From Algoriphagus sp. (GTDB lineage Bacteria; Bacteroidota; Bacteroidia; Cytophagales; Cyclobacteriaceae), in the NCBI RefSeq assembly GCF_029254265.1, contig NZ_JAQWXX010000059.1, positions 1 through 32,855 on the forward strand: a stretch of DNA of 32,855 nucleotides, written 5' to 3'. The stretch's first letter is position 1. Each line of letters opens with the position of its first letter. Below, in pieces: positions 7,324-15,647 of the stretch. The position numbers were made by a program, and so were the translations under genes. Under the pieces are notes generated by a model. That model worked only from the letters and a program-made list of their open reading frames with translations. It was not told where the DNA came from and searched no databases.

Positions 7324-9543
7324 CTAGTAATCAAACCTGAAAACCTTAAGGATACCTTCTACTTCGGAAAGATTTGAAATGAGCTTATCTAGGTGGGTTG
7401 TACTATTAACGTATAATTTGATAGTTCCTTCAAAGATTCCAGCGTCTGAATCAACAGTGATTGAACGCATGTTTACTTTCAATTCACTGGAAATCACTTT
7501 AGTGACGTCGTTAATCAAGCCTACCCTATCTGTACCTACAATCCGTAAGCCAGCAAGGAATGCTATTTCTTTTTGACTGGTCCACCTTGCTTTGATTACC
7601 CGATTACCATGATTTGAAAGCAATTCTAAGGCATTTGGACAAGATGTTCGATGAATTTTGATCCCTTCATTTACAGTCACAAATCCAAAAACCTCATCTC
7701 CTGGGATAGGGTTGCAACATTTAGCCAAAATATAATCCACTACATCCATATCCTCACCAATCAGTAATTGATCGTGGTCTGGACCTTTTAGGCTTTTTAT
7801 TTCCCTTGTAAAAGAAGATTCGTCTCTTACTTTGTCCTGAGAGGGTTTGCTTTGACTCTTTTGGGCATCTTTAAAATCTTTAAAGGATTTGATTAAAGTT
7901 GGGTCAATTACCCCTTTACCAATTCTATAGTAAAATTCATTTGCAGTTTTGAGTTCGAAGAAGGCTCTGAGTTTTTCTACATTTTCAGAGTTGAACTCCA
8001 TCTTCATTTGTTTCAATTTTCGCTGAACAATCTCTTTTCCGTCCAAAATAGAAGATTTCTTTTCTTCTCGAATAGCATCCTTTATTTTGGCTTTGGCACG
8101 CGATGTTACCACTTGATTTAACCAATCCTCAGTGGGTTTTTGCTTGTTTGAAGTAAGGATTTCTACCTGATCTCCATTTTTCAGTTTGTGAGAAATCGGG
8201 ACCAGCCTTTGATTCACTTTGGCACCAATACATTTAGCCCCTACCTGCGTATGGATTTCAAAAGCAAAGTCTAAGGCAGTCGAGCCAAAAGGAAGCACTT
8301 TCAATTCCCCTTTCGGAGTAAAGACAAAGACTTCTTCATGGAATAGATTTCCTCTAAAATCATCCATAAACTCGATCGCATTGCCCTCATTTGACTCTAA
8401 TAGTCCTCTTACCTGAGTAATCCAATCATCCAGACCTGTTGGTGCCTTTGAGCTATCTTTTTCCTTGTATTTCCAATGGGCCGCATATCCACGCTCTGCA
8501 ATTTCATCCATTCGGGATGTTCGTATCTGTACTTCGACCCATTGACCGGTATTACTCATGACAGTCGTATGTAATGATTCATATCCATTGGAACGAGGAG
8601 TACTGATCCAATCTCTCAACCGATCAGGATTGGGTCGATAAAAATCAGTGACGATCGAATAGACTTGCCAACAATCAGCTTTTTCATTTTCGAAGTCGCT
8701 TTCAAGAATAATTCGAACCGCAAAGAGATCATATACTTCTTCGAAAGGAATCCCCTGCTTTTTCATTTTATTGAAAATAGAGTACACTGATTTTGGTCTC
8801 CCTTTGATTACAAAGTTTAATCCTTGACGATGAAGTTCCTCTTCCAAAGGCTGGATAAAAGCCTTGATGAATTTATTTCGATAAGATTTTGATTCATTTA
8901 TCTTATGTACGATTTCTTTATAGGTATTTGGATCTGTATATTTCAAATACAAATCTTCCAGCTCAGATTTGATCGAATACAAACCTAATCGATGCGCAAG
9001 AGGCGCATAAAGATACATGGTCTCCGAAGCGATTTTAAGTTGCTTATGGCGAGGCATACTTCCCAACGTACGCATGTTATTGAGCCGATCCGCCAGCTTG
9101 ATCAAAATAACTCTCACATCATCAGACAGTGTGAGTAGCATTTTGCGGAAGTTTTCTGCTTGTTGAGAACTTCCGTATTCAAAGACTCCGGATATCTTAG
9201 TCAATCCATCAATAATGGTCATGACTTTATACCCAAATTCTCGCTCAATATCCTCCAACTCCCAATCTGTATCTTCTACTACATCATGAAGAAGCGCTGC
9301 AACTATTGATGTGGTTCCAAGACCTATCTCCTCGACACAGACTAGAGCTACTTCTAAAGGATGATAGATATAGGGCTCTCCCGATTTTCTACGCATATCC
9401 TTATGAGCCTCCATAGAAATATTGAAAGCTCTTTTGATCAGTTTTGCATCCCCTTCCTTCAAAAAAGGTTTCGCCTGCCTGAGCAATCTCCGGTATCTTT
9501 TGAGTATTTCTTTACGTTCTTCTTCTAAATCCACTTGAATCAT
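7324..9543 (-). CDS. Bifunctional (p)ppGpp synthetase/hydrolase, Rel/SpoT family
   Basis: 739 residues, full length for a long Rel/SpoT protein that makes and degrades the alarmone (p)ppGpp. The HD hydrolase domain is intact (His61, then LLHDVVEDT with His86-Asp87 and Glu90-Asp91). The synthetase domain has KGRPKSVYSIFNKMK, VYDLFAVRIIL and STPRSNGYESLHTTV. It is followed by the TGS domain (VFVFTPKGELKVLP), the paired cysteines of the zinc-finger/CC domain (AKCCNPIPGDE) and a C-terminal ACT domain. Both catalytic halves look functional, so it is probably the main Rel enzyme of the cell. It heads the minus-strand block ending at purA and is transcribed away from the tRNA. The stop codon is TAG. 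Confidence 0.95.
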   Translation of the reverse strand: MIQVDLEEERKEILKRYRRLLRQAKPFLKEGDAKLIKRAFNISMEAHKDMRRKSGEPYIYHPLEVALVCVEEIGLGTTSIVAALLHDVVEDTDWELEDIEREFGYKVMTIIDGLTKISGVFEYGSSQQAENFRKMLLTLSDDVRVILIKLADRLNNMRTLGSMPRHKQLKIASETMYLYAPLAHRLGLYSIKSELEDLYLKYTDPNTYKEIVHKINESKSYRNKFIKAFIQPLEEELHRQGLNFVIKGRPKSVYSIFNKMKKQGIPFEEVYDLFAVRIILESDFENEKADCWQVYSIVTDFYRPNPDRLRDWISTPRSNGYESLHTTVMSNTGQWVEVQIRTSRMDEIAERGYAAHWKYKEKDSSKAPTGLDDWITQVRGLLESNEGNAIEFMDDFRGNLFHEEVFVFTPKGELKVLPFGSTALDFAFEIHTQVGAKCIGAKVNQRLVPISHKLKNGDQVEILTSNKQKPTEDWLNQVVTSRAKAKIKDAIREEKKSSILDGKEIVQRKLKQMKMEFNSENVEKLRAFFELKTANEFYYRIGKGVIDPTLIKSFKDFKDAQKSQSKPSQDKVRDESSFTREIKSLKGPDHDQLLIGEDMDVVDYILAKCCNPIPGDEVFGFVTVNEGIKIHRTSCPNALELLSNHGNRVIKARWTSQKEIAFLAGLRIVGTDRVGLINDVTKVISSELKVNMRSITVDSDAGIFEGTIKLYVNSTTHLDKLISNLSEVEGILKVFRFDY

Positions 9544-9618
9544 ACCTGAGAAATTTAATATAAAATTAGGGTCAAAGGCTAAATTTTTAAAATTCTTAAT
9601 AATTATTTTCGGCAGGTC

Positions 9619-9649
9619 CTTGCAAAATAATTATTAGCACTTACCTTTG
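9619..9649 (+). promoter_or_regulatory. Promoter of tRNA-Leu
   Basis: CTTG (9619-9622), a 19-base spacer and TACCTTTG (9642-9649) followed by C form a near-perfect Bacteroidota promoter. The -7 box is identical to that of the leftward promoter at 74-104. The transcript would start about 50 bases before the tRNA. Confidence 0.75.
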
Positions 9650-9707
9650 CATCCACAATCTGAAAACAGAGAAGAAAAGTCTTTTCAATTATGGTTTCAG
9701 ATGAACT

Positions 9708-9789
9708 GCGGATGTGGCGAAATTGGTAGACGCACTAGACTTAGGATCTAGCGCCGCGAGGCATGGGGGTTCGAGTCCCTCTATCCGCA
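9708..9789 (+). tRNA. tRNA-Leu (anticodon UAG)
   Basis: An 82-base class II tRNA. The seven-pair acceptor stem joins GCGGATG (9708-9714) with TATCCGC (9782-9788), with one G-T pair, followed by discriminator A. The D arm contains AATTGGTAGACGC. The anticodon stem CTAGA/TCTAG encloses the loop CTTAGGA, giving anticodon TAG at 9742-9744, which reads CUA and related leucine codons. A long variable arm (GCC-GCGA-GGC) and the T arm with TTCGAGT follow. The 3' CCA is not encoded and must be added by the CCA enzyme. Confidence 0.96.
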
Positions 9790-9798
9790 CGATTACCG

Positions 9799-9846
9799 AA
9801 CCCTCAATCACTAGACTGTTTACAGAAAAGTGATTGGGGGTTTTTA
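9799..9846 (+). terminator. Rho-independent terminator of tRNA-Leu
   Basis: A 14-base-pair stem (9799-9812 with 9829-9842, one T-G pair) ends in a T-run at 9841-9845. It starts nine bases after the tRNA and separates it from tig. Confidence 0.88.
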
Positions 9847-9874
9847 GTTAAACTTCATTTTAAATTTTAGAGCC

Positions 9875-11200
9875 TTGGAAATCACACTAGACAAGCATTC
9901 AGCAAATCAAGCTTCAATTAAAATTAAATTATCCGAAGCAGATTACCAACCTAAGGTAGAGGCAAAACTTAAGGATTATGCCCGAAAAGCCAATATCAAA
10001 GGATTCAGACCGGGAAAAGCACCGATCTCTATGGTAAAAAACATGTATGGTACTTCTCTTTTGGTAGAAGAAATCAATACCTTACTTGGAGAATCTCTGA
10101 ATAATTACATCAAAGAACAAACTTTTAAGATCCTTGGTGATCCACTTCCAGTAGCGCAAAATGAATCTCAAATCGATTGGAAAACCCAAAAAGATTTTGA
10201 TTTCGAATACAAAATAGGATTTGTTGAGAACATCTCCCTTCCGCTTGATAAGATCAAAGCAACGAAATACAGTATCAAAGTTGACGACAAATTGGTCAAC
10301 GAAACTTTGGAAAACCTTGTTTCTCAATATGGAAACAGTACAAATCCTGAAGTAAGTGAAGCTACTGACTCAATCTACGGAGATTTAAAATGTGAAGCTG
10401 CTGACTTTTCAAAATCACTTTCACTTGATTTGACTAAAATCACCAAGAAACTTGCAGGTAAATTCACCGGAGTGAGCAAAGATGCTGTGATTGAATTTGA
10501 AGACAAGGATATCAAAAAGGGACAGTGGGAAGAGGCGTTTGGATTGGATGAAGAAGAAGCTTCCAAGATGGAAGGAGCTTTAACTTTCACTGTAAAAAAT
10601 ATCAACAGAACTGAGAGAGCTGAAATGAACCAAGAGTTCTTTGACAAGATTTTCGGTCCTGGCGTAGTTGCTTCTGAAGAAGAATTCATCGCTAAAGTAA
10701 AAGAAACACTTCAAGGAAATTACGATCGGGAATCCAAAGTATTTACAGAGGAGGAGTTGAAAAAAGCACTCACTGAAAATGCTAAAATAGATCTACCTGA
10801 AGATTTCTTAAAAGAGTGGCTTTTAGAAGCCAATAAAGGAAAAGTGACTCAGGAAGATGTTGATAAAGAATTCCCTCTTTATGCAAAGCAATTGACGTGG
10901 TCATTGATTTCCAATTTCCTAGCAACTGAAAATAAGATTCAAGCTGAACATCAGGACGTGTTGGAAAAAACCAAGCAAATGGTAAGAGAGCAGTTTGCTT
11001 CTTCCGGCTTGGGATCTCAAATGGAAGACAGCATGGACATGTTTGTGGACAATTACCTGAAAGGTGAAGAAGGTCAGAACTATATGAATATGCTTACTTC
11101 AGTTCAAAATGATAAAGTCCTTTCTTTTGTACAGGATAACATCAAACTCAGCGAAAAAGAAATAAGCATTGATGAGTTTAAGGAACTTTTAGAAAAGTAA
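9875..11200 (+). CDS. tig: Trigger factor, ribosome-associated chaperone
   Basis: 441 residues, similar in length to other trigger factors. It binds the ribosome at the exit tunnel and shields new chains. The N-terminal ribosome-binding domain has the signature GFRPGKAP (about residues 43-50). The middle section (about 150-245), where E. coli has an FKBP-type prolyl isomerase domain, is only weakly like FKBP, so isomerase activity is doubtful. The C-terminal part is helical and charged, as in the substrate-cradling arms. The start is TTG: the family N terminus MEITLDK begins exactly there and no in-frame ATG precedes it. It lies upstream of clpP and clpX, a classical proteostasis arrangement, with a terminator-like hairpin before clpP. 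Confidence 0.95.
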   Translation: MEITLDKHSANQASIKIKLSEADYQPKVEAKLKDYARKANIKGFRPGKAPISMVKNMYGTSLLVEEINTLLGESLNNYIKEQTFKILGDPLPVAQNESQIDWKTQKDFDFEYKIGFVENISLPLDKIKATKYSIKVDDKLVNETLENLVSQYGNSTNPEVSEATDSIYGDLKCEAADFSKSLSLDLTKITKKLAGKFTGVSKDAVIEFEDKDIKKGQWEEAFGLDEEEASKMEGALTFTVKNINRTERAEMNQEFFDKIFGPGVVASEEEFIAKVKETLQGNYDRESKVFTEEELKKALTENAKIDLPEDFLKEWLLEANKGKVTQEDVDKEFPLYAKQLTWSLISNFLATENKIQAEHQDVLEKTKQMVREQFASSGLGSQMEDSMDMFVDNYLKGEEGQNYMNMLTSVQNDKVLSFVQDNIKLSEKEISIDEFKELLEK

Positions 11201-11217
11201 TTCGCTTAAATCAACAT

Positions 11218-11246
11218 AAAAAAGTCCTTATTTAAGGGCTTTTTTT
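11218..11246 (+). terminator. Terminator or attenuator between tig and clpP
   Basis: A twelve-pair stem (AAAAAAGTCCTT with AAGGGCTTTTTT, one T-G pair) has a four-base loop and ends in a T-run. It lies 18 bases after the tig stop. It may be incomplete, letting some transcripts continue into clpP. Confidence 0.78.
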
Positions 11247-11253
11247 ATTTTTG
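11246..11253 (+). promoter_or_regulatory. Possible -7 box of a clpP-clpX promoter
   Basis: TATTTTTG fits TAnnTTTG and lies 21 bases before the clpP ATG. No TTTG is present at the usual -33 distance, and the box overlaps the T-run of the tig terminator, so chance similarity is possible. Confidence 0.35.
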
Positions 11254-11274
11254 CTTACTACAACTACTTGAAAG

Positions 11275-11949
11275 ATGATCAACAAAGAAGAATTCAGAAA
11301 ATACGCCATTCACAATCAGGGCGTCAGCGGAACAGCTTTTGACCAATATACTCAGCATATTGAAAACATGACCCGTTCAGTGATTGAGGAGCGCCCTCAA
11401 AATTTTAGAGAGATCGACGTTTTCTCTCGCTTGATCATGGACAGAATCATTTTCTTAGGAACAGGGATTGATGACCACGTTGCTAACATTATTGTTGCTC
11501 AGCTTTTATTCCTCGAATCTGTAGATTCTAAAAAAGATGTATTGCTATATGTAAATAGCCCAGGAGGATCTGTAACCGCAGGTCTTGGAATCTATGACAC
11601 GATGCAATATATCGGTCCTGATGTAGCAACAATCTGTACTGGTATAGCGGCCTCTATGGGAGCAGTTTTACTAGCTGGCGGTGCAAAGGAGAAAAGATCT
11701 GCATTAAAACATGCTAGAGTAATGATCCATCAGCCATCAGGTGGAATGCAAGGACAATCCAGAGACATGGAAATATCACTTAAATTGATCTTGTCCATGC
11801 GTCAAGAATTATATCAGATTTTAGCTGACCATACCGGAAAATCTTTTGAAGAAATCGAGCGAGATTCAGATAGAGATTATTGGCTAAAAGCTCCTGAAGC
11901 AAAGGAGTATGGATTAATTGATGAAGTTTTAGTAAAAAAACCAATATAA
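11275..11949 (+). CDS. clpP: ATP-dependent Clp protease proteolytic subunit
   Basis: 224 residues, a serine peptidase of family S14 that forms the two-ring chamber and degrades proteins fed by ClpX. The catalytic triad is visible: Ser127 in GIAASMGAV, His152 in [11 protein letters not shown] and Asp201 in [11 protein letters not shown]. The glycine-rich [15 protein letters not shown] segment lines the substrate groove. The first 25 or so residues probably include a propeptide removed on maturation. The stop codon TAA overlaps the clpX ATG by one base, so the two subunits are translationally coupled. Confidence 0.97.
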   Translation: MINKEEFRKYAIHNQGVSGTAFDQYTQHIENMTRSVIEERPQNFREIDVFSRLIMDRIIFLGTGIDDHVANIIVAQLLFLESVDSKKDVLLYVNSPGGSVTAGLGIYDTMQYIGPDVATICTGIAASMGAVLLAGGAKEKRSALKHARVMIHQPSGGMQGQSRDMEISLKLILSMRQELYQILADHTGKSFEEIERDSDRDYWLKAPEAKEYGLIDEVLVKKPI

Positions 11950-13172
11950 TGGCTCAAGTAACCTGCTCGTTTTGCGGCAGAAACAAAAAAGATGTTGATT
12001 TAATGGTGTCAGGGATTTCTGCCCACATCTGTAATCACTGCATCGAACAGGCTCATCTAATTTTAGGAGAGGAAGAGAAAACCGTAAAACCTGGTGTAAA
12101 ACCAAAAATTAAACTCAAAAAACCAAAGGAACTTACCTCCTATTTGGATCAATATGTGATTGGCCAAGAAGATGCGAAAAAAGTTCTAACCGTAGCAGTT
12201 TACAACCACTACAAACGTCTTTTTCAAAAGGATGAAAAGGATGAGGTGAAGATTGAAAAATCAAATATTATTATGGTTGGCGATACGGGTACTGGAAAGA
12301 CTTATCTGGCTAAAACCCTGGCTAAGACCTTAGAAGTGCCTTTTTGCATCGCTGATGCAACAGTCCTGACTGAGGCTGGCTATGTTGGAGAGGATGTTGA
12401 AAGTATACTTACGAGATTGCTTCAAGCAGCTGACTACAATGTAGAAGCAGCAGAAAAGGGAATCGTTTACATAGATGAGTTGGATAAAGTTGCCAGAAAG
12501 TCGGATAATCCTTCCATCACTCGGGATGTAAGTGGCGAGGGCGTACAGCAAGCCTTATTGAAACTATTGGAAGGGACTGTAGTGAACGTTCCCCCACAAG
12601 GTGGACGGAAGCATCCCGATCAAAAAATGATTGCTGTTAACACAGAGAATATTCTTTTCATCTGCGGTGGTGCCTTTGACGGAATTACCCGTCACATTGG
12701 AAAGCGACTGAATACTCAGCCGATGGGCTTCAGTAAAAATACAGGAGCCATAGAAGCTGATCGGGAGAATCTACTCCAATATGTCACTGCACAAGATTTA
12801 AAGGCATTTGGATTAATTCCTGAACTGATTGGAAGACTTCCTGTTTTGACGCATTTAGATCCATTGGATAGCAGTGCGCTAAAGCAAATCCTTACCGAAC
12901 CAAAAAATGCTCTAGTAAAGCAGTACACCAAACTTCTAAAAATGGAAGATGTTGATCTTAAATTTGAGGAAAGTGGGATTGATTTCATCGTGGAAAAAGC
13001 AGTGGAATACAACCTCGGTGCGAGAGGGCTACGTTCGATTTGCGAGGCGATAATCACTGATGCGATGTATGAACTTCCCTCTGACGATTCTGTTAAGGAA
13101 CTCGTGATCGATGAATCATATGCAAAAAATAAGTTTGATAAATCGAAGTTTAAGAGACTTCAAGTGGCATAA
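11949..13172 (+). CDS. clpX: ATP-dependent Clp protease ATP-binding subunit ClpX
   Basis: 407 residues, the AAA+ unfoldase that partners ClpP. The N-terminal zinc-binding domain has C6xxC9 and C28xxC31. The Walker A motif is GDTGTGKT (111-118), with Asp where E. coli has Pro, and Walker B is IVYIDELDK. The segment [17 protein letters not shown] is the family signature. The ClpP-docking loop appears as MGF in [10 protein letters not shown], in place of the IGF of E. coli. The C-terminal small AAA domain includes LGARGLRSI with the sensor arginine. The start overlaps the clpP stop. A hairpin terminator follows immediately. Confidence 0.97.
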   Translation: MAQVTCSFCGRNKKDVDLMVSGISAHICNHCIEQAHLILGEEEKTVKPGVKPKIKLKKPKELTSYLDQYVIGQEDAKKVLTVAVYNHYKRLFQKDEKDEVKIEKSNIIMVGDTGTGKTYLAKTLAKTLEVPFCIADATVLTEAGYVGEDVESILTRLLQAADYNVEAAEKGIVYIDELDKVARKSDNPSITRDVSGEGVQQALLKLLEGTVVNVPPQGGRKHPDQKMIAVNTENILFICGGAFDGITRHIGKRLNTQPMGFSKNTGAIEADRENLLQYVTAQDLKAFGLIPELIGRLPVLTHLDPLDSSALKQILTEPKNALVKQYTKLLKMEDVDLKFEESGIDFIVEKAVEYNLGARGLRSICEAIITDAMYELPSDDSVKELVIDESYAKNKFDKSKFKRLQVA

Positions 13173-13177
13173 ATACG

Positions 13178-13210
13178 AAACCCTGCTTTGAAAAAGGCAG
13201 GGTTTATTTT
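13178..13210. terminator. Shared terminator between convergent clpX and lpxB
   Basis: AAACCCTGC (13178-13186) pairs with GCAGGGTTT (13197-13205). The pairing can extend inward by three more pairs to a GAAA tetraloop. T-rich sequence follows on the plus strand. The 3' arm covers the lpxB stop codon (13204-13206), so the hairpin can end clpX transcripts and forms at the very end of lpxB. Confidence 0.82.
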
Positions 13211-14319
13211 TTGAGCGTACTACAAATCAGTCTAGCAGTATTTTTAGAGGCGCTTTCAGTTCCCAATCGATCTTGAATCAAATCATATCCTTGAAAAATT
13301 GCCCCTTTGGTCTGAGTATTTGAAAGAATCTTGGATAATTCAATTCTAAGATTTTTCACTGAAAAATCATCTTGAATTAACTCCTTTACTATTTCTTGAT
13401 CTGCTATAAGATTCACAAGCGAAATAAACGGAACACGAATAAGATTTTTTGCAATCAGATAAGAAAGGCTACTGGTTCTATATACGACTATCTGTGGCAC
13501 ACGGAATAAAGCTGTCTCTAAAGTAGCTGTTCCAGAGGTCACAACAGCGGCTACGGAATGTGATAATAGATCGTAGGTTTGATTAAAAACCACTTTAATC
13601 CCAGCCTTTTCAGCGTTAGCATATAATTCCTTTCCTAAACTATCAACCCCTGCTATTACAAATTGAGCATTTGGAAACTCAGGGACCAACTCTACCATTC
13701 GATCCAGCATTCCATAGATTTCTTGCTTTCTACTTCCAGGAAGCAAAGCAACAATCGGTTGGTAGCTCAATTCATTCTTTTGAAAGAAAAAATCATGTGG
13801 GCTAAACTTTTTGATTTCATCAAAAAGCGGGTTTCCTACGTAATGAACCTTCATCCCAAATCTTTCGAAAAAAGCTGGTTCAAAAGGCAAAATAGAATAA
13901 ATATGATCCGTGTTTTTTTTGAGTTTAAGAGCTCTTTTTTGGTTCCAAGCCCAAACTTTTGGAGGAATATAATAATGAACTGGAATATTTAATTCTTTTG
14001 CAAATGCTGCAATTCTCATATTAAACCCTCCATAATCAACCAAAATAATAGCTTGAGGTCGAAAAGCGATAATATCATTTTTGATCAACCGAAGGTATTT
14101 TAGCACTTTTCTAAACCCCAAGACTACCTCTAAGAAACCCATAAGTGCTACTTCCGAATAATCAACAACCAAATCAACACCTGCCTCAGCAGAGTAACTC
14201 CCACCCATTCCTCTGAATGAAAGAGTTTCATCTAATTCTTTCATGGCCAATACAAGATTGGAAGTGTGAAGATCTCCGGAACGCTCTCCGGATATGATGT
14301 AGATATTTTTCGAACTCAA
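13204..14319 (-). CDS. lpxB: Lipid-A-disaccharide synthase
   Basis: 371 residues, a family GT19 enzyme. It joins UDP-2,3-diacylglucosamine to lipid X to form the disaccharide core of lipid A, at the inner membrane. The N terminus IYIISGERSGDLHTSNLV is the family signature. MGFLEVV, VDYGGFNMRIA, YYIPPKVWAWNQKR, LLPGSRKQEI and TSGTATLETALF all match conserved LpxB blocks. The start is TTG: the homologous N terminus begins right there and the next in-frame ATG lies inside the conserved region. It is convergent with clpX and downstream of queD, from which a terminator separates it. I saw no clear promoter. It shows that the organism makes lipopolysaccharide-type lipid A. Confidence 0.95.
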   Translation of the reverse strand: MSSKNIYIISGERSGDLHTSNLVLAMKELDETLSFRGMGGSYSAEAGVDLVVDYSEVALMGFLEVVLGFRKVLKYLRLIKNDIIAFRPQAIILVDYGGFNMRIAAFAKELNIPVHYYIPPKVWAWNQKRALKLKKNTDHIYSILPFEPAFFERFGMKVHYVGNPLFDEIKKFSPHDFFFQKNELSYQPIVALLPGSRKQEIYGMLDRMVELVPEFPNAQFVIAGVDSLGKELYANAEKAGIKVVFNQTYDLLSHSVAAVVTSGTATLETALFRVPQIVVYRTSSLSYLIAKNLIRVPFISLVNLIADQEIVKELIQDDFSVKNLRIELSKILSNTQTKGAIFQGYDLIQDRLGTESASKNTARLICSTLKK

Positions 14320-14360
14320 AACTTTCTTATTATTTCTAAAGATTGGATTTTAAAGCTAAT

Positions 14361-14388
14361 AAAAAAGAGCAGGTCATTCACCTGCTCT
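14361..14388 (-). terminator. Rho-independent terminator of queD
   Basis: A nine-pair stem AGAGCAGGT/ACCTGCTCT (14366-14374 with 14380-14388) has a five-base loop. On the minus strand a run of six T follows. It lies between the queD stop and the lpxB start. Confidence 0.85.
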
Positions 14389-14421
14389 AGTTCTTATATA
14401 CTTTTTCTTTGTCAAAAGGGA

Positions 14422-14841
14422 CTATTCTCCCAAATACTCCACAAAATTTCTTGGAGTTTCGTAAAGTGTTAATTTATACAATTTTCCATTTGGAGTGATT
14501 TCTTTGATAGCAGGCTCCAATATTTTCCAAAATTCCATCACCAGATTCTCACAGCTAGCTAGTTTACCAAACATGAAATCTACATCCAAATTCAAGTTTT
14601 TATGATCCACGCGATCAATTACTAATGATTTGATTACGTTACTCAGTTTCTTGAGATCTACCACAAAACCAGTCTCCGGTTCCGGAATGCCTTTAACTGT
14701 GACAATCAACTCAAAATTATGACCATGCCAGTTGACATTAGCACAAGGACCAAAAACCTCTATATTCTTCTCCTCAGACCACTTAGGATTCCAGAGCTTA
14801 TGTGCCGCATTGAAATGTTCCTTTCTACTAACGTAAATCAT
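14422..14841 (-). CDS. queD: 6-carboxytetrahydropterin synthase / 6-pyruvoyl-tetrahydropterin synthase family
   Basis: 139 residues, the usual length of this family. QueD converts dihydroneopterin triphosphate to 6-carboxytetrahydropterin, the first dedicated step to 7-deazaguanines such as queuosine in tRNA. The zinc ligands are His14 (HFNAAHKL), His39 and His41 (NWHGHNF), and the catalytic cysteine is Cys33 (FGPCAN). DRVDHKNLNLD and the ASCENLVMEFW segment match the active-site Asp-His and Glu regions. A 6-pyruvoyl-tetrahydropterin synthase role is possible, but queE elsewhere in the window supports QueD. A -7 box lies just upstream and a terminator follows. Confidence 0.88.
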   Translation of the reverse strand: MIYVSRKEHFNAAHKLWNPKWSEEKNIEVFGPCANVNWHGHNFELIVTVKGIPEPETGFVVDLKKLSNVIKSLVIDRVDHKNLNLDVDFMFGKLASCENLVMEFWKILEPAIKEITPNGKLYKLTLYETPRNFVEYLGE

Positions 14842-14860
14842 TACTTTCTTAAATTCGCTG

Positions 14861-14868
14861 CAAAGTTA
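14861..14868 (-). promoter_or_regulatory. Probable -7 box of the queD promoter
   Basis: TAACTTTG on the minus strand, followed by C, fits TAnnTTTG and lies 19 bases before the queD ATG. The -33 region has no clear TTTG. Confidence 0.45.
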
Positions 14869-14916
14869 TAGAAAAGAAAATAGATTTAGAATTTCTCCTT
14901 TGAAATACAATTCATG

Positions 14917-14943
14917 AAAAAGCCTGATCAGAAATCAGGCTTT
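14917..14943 (-). terminator. Terminator of the protease/unknown-protein operon
   Basis: A ten-pair stem (AAAGCCTGAT with ATCAGGCTTT, 14919-14928 and 14934-14943) and a five-base loop are followed by T on the minus strand. It lies directly after the stop at 14948. Confidence 0.85.
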
Positions 14944-14947
14944 ATAA

Positions 14948-15646
14948 TTAGGCTTCGTTAAGCTTTTGAAAGAAAATGACTAGATGATCTTCTCTGCCTA
15001 AATCTAGTTTATTATCCTTCACTATAGCTTTTCCTTTTTCTTGATCTTCTTCTCTTAAGGATTTGATCAAATTATTTGTCCTTGTTCGAACAGATTCCAC
15101 ATTTTCGTCAGAATCTATTAAATAATAAGTTTCCTCAAAAACAAACATCCTACCGGGAGTAGGTGCGTAACTGTTTTTAGGTGGAGTTACAAGATCAGAA
15201 TAGAATCTTCTAATCAGAGTGTAATTATTTCCTTCAGCAATTACATTTACAAAATCCTTAGGGCCAACACCAGGTACAAAATCAAATCCCTTTTTTACCA
15301 ATAAGCGTGTCAACATCCCGGGAGTCCCATTAGCCAATAAAATAGAAGGCCTTTCTAAAATGGCATATTCTACATAATCTTTGTTCAGAAAGATTTTATT
15401 ACCTGCCTCATTGATTACTTCTAATTCATTATCGTGAATATTAAATTTATAGGCCACATTCTCTTTTAATCCGGCATTGGTAGTTCCGATATCAGCACGA
15501 GCCCAATCGTCGAAAAGATATGGAGAGCCGTCGATTTCAGTATATGAAGTAATTCGAGCAGGAGCTCCATTCATATCCATATTTGAGATTTGTGCAACTG
15601 CAAGTTGAGAACAAAATAGCCCTGCAACTAATAAGATTTTTTTCAT
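14948..15646 (-). CDS. Exported protein of unknown function, coupled to S8 protease
   Basis: 232 residues. A signal peptide (MKKILLVAGLFCSQLAVAQ) shows export. The mature part is mixed strand and helix, with no motif I recognise, no membrane segment and no T9SS sorting domain. It contains an aromatic-rich central region (YTLIRRFYSDLV, FVFEETYYLID) and a charged helical tail (LIKSLREEDQEKGK). It starts one base after the stop of the S8 protease gene (TAA-A-ATG) and ends at a terminator, so both come from one message. It might be an inhibitor, chaperone or partner of the protease, but nothing in the sequence proves this. Confidence 0.8.
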   Translation of the reverse strand: MKKILLVAGLFCSQLAVAQISNMDMNGAPARITSYTEIDGSPYLFDDWARADIGTTNAGLKENVAYKFNIHDNELEVINEAGNKIFLNKDYVEYAILERPSILLANGTPGMLTRLLVKKGFDFVPGVGPKDFVNVIAEGNNYTLIRRFYSDLVTPPKNSYAPTPGRMFVFEETYYLIDSDENVESVRTRTNNLIKSLREEDQEKGKAIVKDNKLDLGREDHLVIFFQKLNEA

Positions 15647-15647
15647 T

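Noticed and set aside
9861..9868. TAAATTTT as a -7 box for tig
   Set aside because: It lacks the final G and a -33 box, and would leave almost no leader. The T-rich flank makes it a likely chance match.
14861..14880. preQ1 riboswitch before queD
   Set aside because: The leader before the ATG is only about a dozen bases if the -7 box is used, too short for the known riboswitch.
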